Part shown: one piece after another, positions 42,088-51,300 of the stretch
Position numbering within the stretch: the first letter of the stretch is position 1
Layout: each line of letters begins with the position of its first letter
Assembly (NCBI RefSeq): GCF_003002895.1
Contig: NZ_PVTI01000015.1
Coordinates: 1 to 64,000, forward strand
Direction of reading: 5' to 3'
DNA: 64,000 nucleotides
Origin: Knoellia remsis
GTDB taxonomy: Bacteria > Actinomycetota > Actinomycetes > Actinomycetales > Dermatophilaceae
Made by a program: the position numbers and the translations under genes
Notes under the pieces: model-generated
Databases searched by the model: none
What the model was told of the DNA's origin: nothing
What the model saw: only the letters and a program-made list of their open reading frames with translations

Positions 42088-42115
42088 AGACGCGAGTGCG
42101 TCGCGGACGCGGAGG

Positions 42116-42283
42116 TCAGCGGGTCTCGCGGTGCTCCGTGTGCTTCTTGCAGCGCGGGCAGAACTTCGCAAGCTCCAGGCGGTCCGGGTCGTTGCGACGG
42201 TTCTTCTTGGTGATGTAGTTGCGCTCCTTGCACACCGTGCACGCCATGGTGATCTTGGGGCGGACGTCAGTGGCCTTGGCCAT
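42116..42283 (-). CDS. rpmG: 50S ribosomal protein L33
   Basis: The 55-residue protein has the two CxxC pairs (ACTVC, CPRC) of the zinc-binding form, and [28 protein letters not shown] is typical. It starts [15 protein letters not shown] at 42283. Placement between tRNA-Met and hadA is the usual actinobacterial order. Confidence 0.96.
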   Translation of the reverse strand: MAKATDVRPKITMACTVCKERNYITKKNRRNDPDRLELAKFCPRCKKHTEHRETR

Positions 42284-42426
42284 CGGGGCAACCTGCTCTC
42301 GGAAAGTCGTACGTGGTGGTGACGTGTAGGCGTCGCGCCGGTCTCGCAGCAACGCGGGCCGCGGGCGCGCGACGGTCGACACAACAGGGTACGCGACCTC
42401 GGGTATTCCCCGAAATCGCGTCCTTG

Positions 42427-42500
42427 TAGCGGGAGCGGGGCTCGATCCCGCGACCTCACGATTATGAGTCGTGCGCTCTAACCAGCTGAGCTACCCCGCC
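42427..42500 (-). tRNA. tRNA-Met (elongator, anticodon CAT)
   Basis: The minus strand reads GGCGGGGTAGCTCAGCTGGT, has the anticodon loop CTCATAA, and closes with TCCCGCT plus discriminator A. The 1:72 pair is G-U, not the C-A mismatch of an initiator tRNA, so this is the elongator type. A lysidine-modified Ile tRNA cannot be fully excluded. CCA is not encoded. Confidence 0.93.
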
Positions 42501-42544
42501 TTGGGGGTCGTGGGCCGCCACCTGTCGGTGATGGCCCGGACCTG

Positions 42545-42617
42545 AGCCCCCTGTCGGAATCGAACCGACGACCTTTTCCTTACCATGGAAACGCTCTGCC
42601 GACTGAGCTAAGGGGGC
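42545..42617 (-). tRNA. tRNA-Thr (anticodon GGT)
   Basis: The minus strand reads GCCCCCTTAGCTCAGTCGGC, has the anticodon arm TTTCC-ATGGTAA-GGAAA, T-arm GGTTCGATTCC and 3' arm AGGGGGC. This is a complete cloverleaf of 73 nt. CCA is not encoded. It is 44 nt from tRNA-Met, probably one transcript. Confidence 0.95.
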
Positions 42618-42744
42618 GTCCTCGGCGCCGGGTCGAGGTCTCTCGAGCTCCGGGCTGAGTGCGTCGGAGAGACTACACGGGGACCCGTCCGCCGACGAAA
42701 TCCGGTGACGTCCGCTCGAGCGGGCGCGTTCGCGTGTCCGTGTC

Positions 42745-42768
42745 GTATGCCGTGTCGTATGCCGTTCG
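42745..42768. repeat. Tandem pair of GTATGCCG motifs
   Basis: GTATGCCGTGTC is followed immediately by GTATGCCGTTCG, a 12-nt tandem repeat in the 210-nt gap between tRNA-Thr and the ankyrin lipoprotein gene. No other structure is seen in that gap. Confidence 0.6.
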
Positions 42769-42827
42769 CGCACCTCACCCGTGACGCGCGGGTCTCGCTG
42801 CGGGAGGCTGGGAACGAGGAGGAACCC

Positions 42828-44096
42828 ATGACATCGACACCGTTCGGCGTGGCAGGAGTCGCGCTCGCGGCCCTGGTCGCCCTCACCGCGTGCTCCTCGC
42901 CGTCGCCGACCGGTCGAGCAACGCCGACGGGCGACCGCTCCGCCTCCGAGGACCGTTCGCGCAGCGGCGGGCCCGCGACGAGCGGTGACCAATCGCTCGA
43001 CCAGCAGCTGCGGGACGCCGCGTGGAAGAACGGCGTCGCGACGGCGACCCGTCTCATCGAGAAGGGCGCGGACGTCAACGCCAAGGACGAGACGCAGCAG
43101 TCGGCCTACCTCATCGCGACGAGCGAGGGCCACCTCGACCTGTTGCGGCTCACCCTCGCGAACGGCGCGAAGGTCGACGACAAGGACAGCTGGAACGGCA
43201 CCGGCCTCATCCGTGCCGCCGAGCGGGGACACGCGCTCGTCGTCGGCGAGCTGCTGCGGGCCGGGATCGCGAAGGACCACGTCAACCGCATCGGCTACCA
43301 GGCGATCCACGAGGCGATCTGGCTCGGTGAGGACACCGATGCCTACGCCGACACGGTGCGGGTGCTCGTCGCCGGCGGCGTGCAGCTCGACAAGAAGTCC
43401 GGACAGGAGGGGCTGACACCGCTCGAGATGGTGCGCGAGCGCGGGTATGGCCGCGTGCGTCCGGTTCTGGAGAAGGTCGCCTCGGGTGGGGCGCCGGCTG
43501 CCGCTGATGCGAATTCGGCTCTGCTGCAGGCGGTTTCGGCCGGTGACGCAGACATGGTCGCCCTGGCTCTGCGGGCGGGGGCAGACCTCGAGACGCGGGA
43601 CTCGAGCGACCGGACGGCGCTGCTGCTCGCCGCCACGGAAGACCGCGTCGACGTCGCGCGACTCCTCGTCGCGATGGGCGCCGACCCCGACGCCCGTGAC
43701 AACCGACAGGACACTCCCTGGCTCGTCACCGGCGTGACCGGCAGCGTGGCGATGCTCGAAGCGCTGCTGCCCGCACGACCGGACCTGACCCTGCGCAACC
43801 GCTACGGCGGGGTGTCGGTCATCCCGGCGAGCGAGCGCGGCCACGTCGACTATGTGAGGCGGGTCGTGCAGACCGGGATCGACGTCAACCACGTCAACGA
43901 CTTGGGCTGGACGGCTCTTCTGGAGGCGGTCATCCTCGGCGACGGTGGCCCGCGGCACCAGGAGATCGTGCGGATCCTGCTCGAGGCGGGGGCCGACGCC
44001 GGCATCGCGGACAAGGACGGCGTCACTGCGCTGGAGCACGCCCGCGCCAAGGGACAGGACGCGATCGTGAGGATCCTCGAGGCCGCCGAGGACTGA
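42828..44096 (+). CDS. Ankyrin-repeat lipoprotein
   Basis: The 422-residue protein starts MTSTPFGVAGVALAALVALTACSS, a signal peptide with lipobox LTAC. A Ser/Thr/Gly-rich linker follows, then eight to ten ankyrin-like repeats (for example DAAWKNGVATATRLIEKGADVNAK, LLLAATEDRVDVARLLVAMGADPDA). AGGAGG precedes the start by 5 nt. Ankyrin repeats bind partner proteins; a secreted lipid-anchored form suggests an envelope scaffold or interaction role. The partner is unknown. Confidence 0.85.
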   Translation: MTSTPFGVAGVALAALVALTACSSPSPTGRATPTGDRSASEDRSRSGGPATSGDQSLDQQLRDAAWKNGVATATRLIEKGADVNAKDETQQSAYLIATSEGHLDLLRLTLANGAKVDDKDSWNGTGLIRAAERGHALVVGELLRAGIAKDHVNRIGYQAIHEAIWLGEDTDAYADTVRVLVAGGVQLDKKSGQEGLTPLEMVRERGYGRVRPVLEKVASGGAPAAADANSALLQAVSAGDADMVALALRAGADLETRDSSDRTALLLAATEDRVDVARLLVAMGADPDARDNRQDTPWLVTGVTGSVAMLEALLPARPDLTLRNRYGGVSVIPASERGHVDYVRRVVQTGIDVNHVNDLGWTALLEAVILGDGGPRHQEIVRILLEAGADAGIADKDGVTALEHARAKGQDAIVRILEAAED

Positions 44097-44173
44097 CGAC
44101 CCCCGCGCGGCTGGCCGCTGGGGAACGGCCGGATCGAGCGACAGCTCTCAGGCTCCCGTGGCAGGGTGGCTGG

Positions 44174-44692
44174 ATGAGCGACGACATGGCGGTCGAGAGC
44201 CCTGAGGACGAGCGGGTTCGCACCTTCTGGGACATCGCGCGAGCGCAGGCGCGGCTCAACGCCGTCCCGGCGTACTTCGGGCCGAACGCGCTCGACTCGG
44301 TCCCGCCGCCGGCATGGTCGTTCGGCGCCACCGACGCCCAGGCGGACGAGCTGCTCGCCCTCGTGCTGACCGGCGCGAAGACGGCCACCGCCGGGGCCCT
44401 GTGGGACTACGAGGCCGAGGGCGAGGCCCTGCCGTCACGCGGCGCTCTGGCGATCGTCGTCGACGGGTCGGGCCGTCCGCGTGCCCTCATCGAGACGACG
44501 TCGGTGGAGATCGTGCCGTTCGACGAGGTGTCCGCGGAGCATGCGCGGCTCGAGGGTGAGGGCGACCTGTCGCTCGAGCATTGGCGCGAGGTGCACGAGC
44601 GGTTCTTCACGCAGAACGCGACCCACGACCGCGGGTTCGCGCGGGACATGCCGGTCGCGCTCGAGCGCTTCCGCGTCCTCTACGCCGACTGA
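44174..44692 (+). CDS. ASCH domain-containing protein
   Basis: The 172-residue protein has the ASCH pattern: LALVLTGAKTATAGALWDYEAEGEALPSRGALAIVVDGSGRPRALIETTSVEIVPFDEVSAEHARLEGEGDLSLEHWREVHERFF. The fold is related to PUA domains and binds RNA, and some members hydrolyse N4-acetylcytidine. Function here is unproven. It lies 77 nt after the ankyrin gene on the same strand. Confidence 0.85.
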   Translation: MSDDMAVESPEDERVRTFWDIARAQARLNAVPAYFGPNALDSVPPPAWSFGATDAQADELLALVLTGAKTATAGALWDYEAEGEALPSRGALAIVVDGSGRPRALIETTSVEIVPFDEVSAEHARLEGEGDLSLEHWREVHERFFTQNATHDRGFARDMPVALERFRVLYAD

Positions 44693-44735
44693 CCGGGGTC
44701 CCGATCTCACCCCATTGGACGCTTCGGGACTCTCG

Positions 44736-45500
44736 TCACCGGTCGATGGTGTCGCGCGCGGTCACGAGTGATGGGCCGTACCACGTGATGAGCCGACCGC
44801 TCACGAGCCGGGTTCCGATGTGCGAGAACGCCTCCGGCCCATCGTCGGCGGTGAAGACGTAGGGCTCGTCGGGCAGCAGCGCGACGTCGGCGAGAGCCGT
44901 GTCATCGAGGTCGGCGAGGTCCGCGTGCGGATAGCGGCCCTCGGCACCGGAAGGTGCGCGGACGGCATACCCGAGACGCGCGAGCAGGTCGGCCGTGAAG
45001 GTGGGCTGCGCGACGACCATCCACGGGTCGCGCCAGATCGGCACGACGACACGGGTGTGGGGCTTCGGGACGGGGCCGGACCAGAGGCGGTCCGCGTCGT
45101 CGAGCCACGCCGGCGCGGGCCAGCCGCACGCGTCGACGAGCAGGCGGCGCATCGAGGTGAGCGCCTGCGGCACCGTCTCGATGTCGGTGACCGAGACCGG
45201 TATGCCGTCCGCGCGCAGGCGTTCGACGTCCAGCTCGCGGTTCTCCTCCTTGTTCGCGATGACGAGGTCGGGGGTGAGGTCGGCGATGGCGCGGCGGTCG
45301 GGGTTCTTGGTGCCGCGGACGCGGGGCACGTCGAGGTCGGCGGGGTGGGTGCACCAGTCGGTCGCGCCGACGAGGGCGTCGCGATGCGTCGCGGCGACGG
45401 CCTCGGTGAGCGAGGGCACGAGTGAGACGACACGGGCGACGGGCCCCTCGGGCAGGTTGACCTCGTGGCCGAGGTCGTCCGCGAGGGTGCGGGCCATCAT
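44736..45500 (-). CDS. Helical-backbone metal receptor (BtuF/FecCD-binding-protein like), no signal peptide
   Basis: The 254-residue protein has the periplasmic-binding pattern RVVSLVPSLTEAVAATHRDALVGATDWCTHPADLDVPRVRGTKNPD and IADLTPDLVIANKEENRELDVERL. That is typical of cobalamin- or metal-receptor domains. It lacks a signal peptide and lipobox, so it is probably cytoplasmic, unlike transporter-linked BtuF proteins. It lies 8 nt after a methyltransferase gene with a His-rich N-terminus, with which it may be co-transcribed. The ligand is unknown. Confidence 0.78.
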   Translation of the reverse strand: MMARTLADDLGHEVNLPEGPVARVVSLVPSLTEAVAATHRDALVGATDWCTHPADLDVPRVRGTKNPDRRAIADLTPDLVIANKEENRELDVERLRADGIPVSVTDIETVPQALTSMRRLLVDACGWPAPAWLDDADRLWSGPVPKPHTRVVVPIWRDPWMVVAQPTFTADLLARLGYAVRAPSGAEGRYPHADLADLDDTALADVALLPDEPYVFTADDGPEAFSHIGTRLVSGRLITWYGPSLVTARDTIDR

Positions 45501-45507
45501 GGTGACC

Positions 45508-46194
45508 TCAGGCCCGACCGACGGCGAGGAACATCGAGAAGGTCCCTCGACCTTGGTCGTCGCCGCCGAGCTCCTTCTCGACCGAGCCGGCGTCGGTCAG
45601 GGTGACATCGCGGAATCCGTTGGCGCGCAGGCGTTCTGCGAAGCTGTCTCGGTCGAAGCCGTGGTGGCCGTCGAAGTCATCATGATGCGCGTGGAAGGCC
45701 CCGGCACGGTCGTCGTCGAGCTCGACGACGGCGAACCAACCGCCCGGCTCGAGGGTGTCGTGGACGCGGGCGAGCAGGTCGTCGATGCCGCGGACGTGGT
45801 GCAGGGCAAGCTGGGACCAGACACCGTCGAAGGAGTCGGCCGGCGGCTCGTCGCTGAGGAGGTCGAGCCGCTGGGCGACGAGGCGGTCGGTGAGGCCGGC
45901 GCGCTCGATGTTGGCGCGGGCGACCTCGACCATCCCGGCGGAGGCATCGGTGACGAGGACGGAGCCGACGCGGTCGGCCAGCGCAAGGCTCAGCTGGCCG
46001 GTGCCGCCGCCGATCTCGAGGACACGCTCGGTGCCCTGCAGGTCGAGGGCGTCGGCGAGGAGTGCCGCGGTGGAGCGGGCGCGTTCGACCTTGGCCGGGT
46101 CGTCATCCCACGTCGCCGCCGCCTCGTCGAAGTGGCTGTGGCCGCGCCCATTGGGGTGGTCGACGTGGTCGTGGTCGTGGTCAGGGTGGCTCAT
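45508..46194 (-). CDS. Class I SAM-dependent methyltransferase with His-rich N-terminus
   Basis: The 228-residue protein starts MSHPDHDHDHVDHPNGRGHS, a probable metal-binding stretch with eight His in 22 residues. The methyltransferase core follows: motif I VLEIGGGTGQLSLAL, SVLVTDASAGMVEVA, WSQLALHHV. The substrate is not known. It is upstream of the metal-receptor-like gene and likely in the same transcript. Confidence 0.83.
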   Translation of the reverse strand: MSHPDHDHDHVDHPNGRGHSHFDEAAATWDDDPAKVERARSTAALLADALDLQGTERVLEIGGGTGQLSLALADRVGSVLVTDASAGMVEVARANIERAGLTDRLVAQRLDLLSDEPPADSFDGVWSQLALHHVRGIDDLLARVHDTLEPGGWFAVVELDDDRAGAFHAHHDDFDGHHGFDRDSFAERLRANGFRDVTLTDAGSVEKELGGDDQGRGTFSMFLAVGRA

Positions 46195-46226
46195 CGCTCC
46201 AGCCTGTCACCCGGCGCGCGCCCGCG

Positions 46227-46988
46227 TCAGCGGGGCGACATGCGGAGGGCGCCGTCCATGCGGATCGTCTCGCCGTTGAGGTAGTCGTGGTCGACGATCG
46301 CGAGGGCGAGCTTGGCGTACTCCTCGGGCTTGGCGAGGCGCTGCGGGAACGGCACGCCCGCGGCGAGGCCGGCGCGGAACTCTTCGGAGACGGTCGCGAG
46401 CATTGGGGTCTCGACGATGCCGGGGGCGATGGTGCAGACGCGGATGCCGTACTGCGCGAGGTCGCGCGCGGCGGGGAGGGTGAGGCCGACGATGCCGCCC
46501 TTGGACGAGCTGTATGCCGCCTGGCCCACCTGGCCGTCGAAGGCGGCGATGCTCGCGGTGTTGATGACGACGCCGCGCTGCCCGTTCTCGTCGGGCTCGG
46601 TCTGGGCGATGGCCTCCGCGGCGACGGTGAGGACGGTGAAGGAGCCGACGAGGTTGACCTCGATGATCTTGCGGTAGAGCGAAAGGTCGTGCGTGCCCTT
46701 CTTGCCGAGGATGCGGGCGCTCGGTCCGATACCGGCGCAGTTGACGACGATCCGGAGGGGGGCGCTGGCGTCGCCGCTCGCCTCGGTGACGGCGTCGCGA
46801 ACTTGCTGCTCGTCGGTGACGTCGGTCGCGACGTAGGTGACCCCGTCGACGGCGGGGGCCTGCTCGATGCTCTGGGCGAGGTCGAGCGCGTAGACGCTGG
46901 CACCCTGCGCGGCGAGGGCGGCGGCGGTGGCGGCGCCGAGGCCGGAGGCTCCGCCGGTGACGATGGCTGAGGTCGAGTCGATCTGCAT
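46227..46988 (-). CDS. Short-chain dehydrogenase/reductase (3-hydroxyacyl-CoA dehydrogenase-like)
   Basis: The 253-residue SDR has the cofactor motif [13 protein letters not shown], and the catalytic YSSSK (Y-x-x-x-K) with Ser in INTASIAAF. The pattern resembles HSD17B10-type 3-hydroxyacyl-CoA dehydrogenases of beta-oxidation. An ATG 9 nt upstream (46997) is an alternative start. It is a single gene. Confidence 0.85.
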   Translation of the reverse strand: MQIDSTSAIVTGGASGLGAATAAALAAQGASVYALDLAQSIEQAPAVDGVTYVATDVTDEQQVRDAVTEASGDASAPLRIVVNCAGIGPSARILGKKGTHDLSLYRKIIEVNLVGSFTVLTVAAEAIAQTEPDENGQRGVVINTASIAAFDGQVGQAAYSSSKGGIVGLTLPAARDLAQYGIRVCTIAPGIVETPMLATVSEEFRAGLAAGVPFPQRLAKPEEYAKLALAIVDHDYLNGETIRMDGALRMSPR

Positions 46989-47098
46989 GGGCGTCATCTT
47001 GTCATCGCACCCGATGCACTCGGTCCTGGGTAGCGGACCTACTCCTCTGCACGCGCCGGCGACACGTTCCGCAGCCCTTCAATGGCACGGCGTCGGGC

Positions 47099-48292
47099 TC
47101 ACCCACGGCGCGCTCGGGCAGCGAAGGCATCCAGTGCCTCGACAACGTCCGTGGCCACATAGACGACATTGCGTCGGGCGTCACCGCTCCTCTGCAGGAT
47201 GCGGGCATCCACCAGCTGCCGGAGGGCGTTGTCAGCCGTGGGCTGAGAGATGCCCGCGCGCTCCTGGAGCGTCGCCGACGTGAGGGCCGGCTGGCTCAGC
47301 AACAGCGGCAGGACTCGCCAGACGGACGCGTGACGGCGCGCACTCACGCGACCGGACCACGCGGCATACACGGTCTCGAGATCACGCGCCAGGCGCCGAC
47401 CGTTGTCGACGGCGGCGAATGCCGCGTGGGTGAACTGCGCGACGATCGGTCCCGGATCGCCCAGGCGATAGGCGGTGAGCGCGTCGAAGTACGCGTCCGT
47501 GTCCTTCAGCAGCCCCGCTGACACGGGCAGCGTCGTCCGGGTGGTGGCACCTCCTGCCTTCAGCAGCGCGTGCATGAGGGCCCGTCCCGTCCTGCCGTTG
47601 CCGTCGTTGAAGGGGTGGATCGTCTCGAACTGGGCGTGGGCAATCGCGACGTGCGTCAGGAGGGGAAGGTCGGTTCGTTCCGTGAAGACGCACAGGTCAT
47701 CGATGCCTGCCGCGACCCGGTCATGGTGCGGGGGGACGAAGAGTGCGCCATGGGGGGTCGGAGACGGCCCGATCCAGACCTGCTCGTCGCGAAACCGGCC
47801 GGGGCGCGCGTAGTCCTCATCGCGCATGAGTGCCTCGTGGATGTCGAGGATCGCCTGAGGAGTGACGCGGTCGGCCAGGGCCACGGCGCGGTTCATCGCG
47901 TCGACATTGGCCGCGACGAGTGAGGCGTTGCTGCCGTATCTGGCCGCACCGATCTCGGCAAGGGCAAGGGCTCGCGCGCCCGTCGTGATGTTCTCGATCT
48001 GCGAGGACGACGCCGACTCGGTGCGCAGCAGGACCGAGGACAACGGCGCGAACTCGCTCGGGAACATCGCCGACAGCTCGGTGTCGAAGCGAGCGATCGC
48101 GTCTCGCGCGTCGTCGGCCTCGGCCGCCACGACGGAGTCGATGGCGAACTCCATGGTGGCGATGTCGGCCGGCACGGCAGCGGCATACGTCGGCTGGATC
48201 CTGGCTCGCTGAGCTCGCGACAGCGGCTGCTCGGACGTCGGCTCCCAGCGGATCTCTTCCCACCGGAGCGCCAGTGCAGCGGCATCAGCCAC
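47099..48292 (-). CDS. Fic family protein with C-terminal winged helix
   Basis: The 397-residue protein has the Fic catalytic loop HPFNDGNGRTGR (226-237), the N-terminal inhibitory motif SSQIEN (96-101), and a flap region. A C-terminal winged-helix domain (ATLQERAGISQPTADNALRQLVDARIL) follows. Fic enzymes AMPylate or otherwise modify target proteins; those with an HTH often control their own transcription. The GTG start is preceded by GAGG. An operator-like inverted repeat lies about 40 nt upstream. Confidence 0.88.
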   Translation of the reverse strand: MADAAALALRWEEIRWEPTSEQPLSRAQRARIQPTYAAAVPADIATMEFAIDSVVAAEADDARDAIARFDTELSAMFPSEFAPLSSVLLRTESASSSQIENITTGARALALAEIGAARYGSNASLVAANVDAMNRAVALADRVTPQAILDIHEALMRDEDYARPGRFRDEQVWIGPSPTPHGALFVPPHHDRVAAGIDDLCVFTERTDLPLLTHVAIAHAQFETIHPFNDGNGRTGRALMHALLKAGGATTRTTLPVSAGLLKDTDAYFDALTAYRLGDPGPIVAQFTHAAFAAVDNGRRLARDLETVYAAWSGRVSARRHASVWRVLPLLLSQPALTSATLQERAGISQPTADNALRQLVDARILQRSGDARRNVVYVATDVVEALDAFAARARRG

Positions 48293-48323
48293 GACGCCAC
48301 CTCTCAGACGAGGGAGTTACATA

Positions 48324-48342
48324 GGGTTTCTCAAGTAAACCC
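48324..48342. promoter_or_regulatory. Inverted repeat in the Fic promoter region
   Basis: GGGTTT (48324-48329) and AAACCC (48337-48342) flank a 7-nt spacer. An outer GTTA/TAAC pair at 48316-48319 and 48346-48349 is symmetrical about the same point. It is the most AT-rich stretch in the area and could be the operator for the Fic protein's own winged helix. Confidence 0.5.
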
Positions 48343-48390
48343 ATTTAACGCCGTCACGGCAAGTGACTTCGGGAGAGGACGGTGCCGGGC

Positions 48391-51300
48391 TCAGACGTTG
48401 CGGCGGTACTGGCCGCCGACCTCGAAGAACGCGTCCGTCACCTGCTGCAGGGTGCACACCCGCGCGGCATCCATGAGCACCGCGAACACGTTGTCGCCGT
48501 TCATCGCGGCCTCGCGCAGCCGCTGCAGCGCCGCTTCGGCCTCTTCGCGGTGCTCCTCGCGATAGGCCCGGACGCGCGTCAGCTGCGACTCCTTCTCGGC
48601 CTCCGACGCCCGCGCCAGCTCGATGTGCTGCGGGGTGCCGCCGTCGTCACCCGACGGCTTGCGGAAGGTGTTGACGCCGATGATCGGCAGCGACCCGTCG
48701 TGCTTGCGGTGCTCGTAGAGCAGCGACTCGTCCTGGATCTTGCCGCGCTGGTAGCCGGTCTCCATCGCGCCGAGCACTCCCCCGCGCTCGTTGATCCGGT
48801 CGAACTCCTCGAGGACGGCCGCCTCGACGAGGTCGGTGAGCTCGTCGATGACATAGGACCCCTGCAGCGGGTTCTCGTTCATCGCCAGCCCCCACTCACG
48901 GTTGATGATGAGCTGGATCGCCAGCGCCCGCCGCACAGAGTCGGCGCTCGGCGTCGTCACGGCCTCGTCGAAAGCGTTGGTGTGCAACGAGTTCGCGTTG
49001 TCGTAGATCGCGATGAGCGCCTGCAGCGTCGTGCGGATGTCGTTGAAGTCCATCTCCTGCGCGTGCAGGCTCCGGCCACTCGTCTGCACGTGGTACTTGA
49101 GCTTCTGCGACCGCTCGTTCGCGCCGTACTTCTCCTTCATCGCGACCGCCCAGATGCGGCGCGCGACCCGGCCGATGACCGAGTACTCCGGGTCCATCCC
49201 GTTGGAGAAGAAGAACGACAGGTTCGGCGCGAAGTCGTTGATGTCCATCCCGCGCGCGAGATACGCCTCGACGTAGGTGAACCCGTTCGCGAGGGTGAAC
49301 GCGAGCTGGCTGATGGGGTTCGCCCCGGCCTCGGCGATGTGGTAGCCGCTGATCGACACCGAGTAGAAGTTGCGCACCTTCTGCTCGATGAACCACTCCT
49401 GGATGTCGGCCATCATCCGCAGCGAGAACTCCGTCGAGAACAGGCACGTGTTCTGCCCCTGGTCCTCCTTGAGGATGTCCGCCTGCACGGTGCCGCGCAC
49501 CGTCGACAGCGCCTGTGCCCGTATGCCGTCCGCCTCCTCGGCGTTCGGCTCGCGCCCCTCGCGCTCGCTGAACTTCGCGACCTCGGCGTCGATGACGGTG
49601 TTGAGGAAGAAGGCGAGGATCGTCGGAGCCGGGCCGTTGATCGTCATCGACACACTCGTCGACGGCGACGTGAGGTCGAACCCGTCGTAGAGCGCCTTCA
49701 TGTCGTCGAGCGTCGCCACGGACACGCCGGAGGTGCCGACCTTGCCGTAGATGTCCGGACGCGGGTCGGGGTCGCGCCCGTAGAGCGTCACGGAGTCGAA
49801 CGCCGTCGACAGGCGCGTCGCCGGCTGGCCCTCGGAGAGCAGCTTGAACCGCCGGTTCGTCCGGAACGGGTCGCCCTCCCCGGCGAACATGCGCGCCGGG
49901 TCCTCGTTGTCCCGCTTGAACGGGAAGACCCCCGCCGTGAACGGGAAGTACCCGGGCAGGTTCTCACGGCGGAGGAAGGTCACGAGGTCGCCGTTGTCGG
50001 CGAACGTCGGCACCGACACGCGGCGAATCTTGTTGCCGGACAACGACTCCTTGACCAGCGACGTGTGGAGCTCCTTGTCGCGGATCTTCACGACCTGCTC
50101 GTCACCCGAGTATGCCTCCACGACTCCCGGCCAGCGCTCGATCGCCTCACCGACCTCGGTCGGCAGCTCCTTGCGTGCCTCCGCCAGCAGCCCGTCCACC
50201 GCATGGTCCTCGTACCCCGCGGCAGCCAGCTCGTCGTCCACGAACTCGAGCCGCTGCACGCGACGCGCCTGCGCGGCATACCTCTCGGTCTGCTCGTGGT
50301 AGCCGCGGACGGTGTCGGCGATCTCGGAGAGGTAGCGCACCCGCGAGGTCGGGACGACCTGGCGGATCGTCGACGAGTGCCGCACGTCGACCGTGGGCAG
50401 CACACCCTCGGCGAACTCAAGCCCCTTCTCCGACAACAGGTTTCGCAGCTCCTGGTAGAGCGCGGTCACTCCGTCGTCGTTGAACGTCGCGGCCGAGGTG
50501 CCGAAGACCGGCATGTCCTCGGGCTTCTTGCCGAACGCCTCCCGGTTGCGCACGAGCTGGCGCCCGACGTCGCGCAGCGCGTCCATCGCGCCGCGACGCT
50601 CGAACTTGTTGATGGCGACGACGTCGGCGAAGTCGAGCATGTCGATCTTCTCGAGCTGGCTCTGTGCGCCGAACTCCGGCGTCATGACATACATCGACAC
50701 GTCCGCGAACGGCACGATCGCGGCGTCGCCCTGACCGATGCCGGGGGTCTCGATGATGATGAGGTCGTATGCCGCGACCTTGAGGATCGTGATGACGTCC
50801 TCGAGCGCTTCGGGCACCTCGCGGCCACCGCGGGTCGCGAGCGAGCGGAAGAAGATCCGGTCCCCGTCGAGGGAGTTCATCCGGATCCGGTCACCGAGGA
50901 GGGCTCCACCACCGCGGCGCCGGGTCGGGTCGACGGCGACGACCGCGACGCGCAGCTTGTCCTGCTGGTCGACGCGCAGCCGGCGGACGAGCTCGTCCGT
51001 GAGGCTGGACTTGCCCGAACCGCCGGTGCCGGTGATGCCAAGGACGGGGACGTGCCGGCCCTCGGCGGCCTTCGTCAGCTCGGCCCGGTCGGCCTCCGAG
51101 AGCTTGCCCGTCTCAGCGCCGGTGATGGCCCGGGCCACGGCGGTGCGGTCCCCGGAAAGAACGGCGGACACGTCCGCCGCGCGGACGGCATACAGGTCGG
51201 TGTCGGCATCCTTGACGACCTGGTTGATCATGCCGACGAGGCCCATCCGCTGGCCGTCCTCGGGACTGAAGATCGTGACCCCGGCGTCGCGCAGGCGGGC

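Noticed and set aside
42427-42500. Initiator tRNA-Met
   Set aside because: The acceptor 1:72 position is a G-U pair, not the C-A mismatch expected of an initiator.
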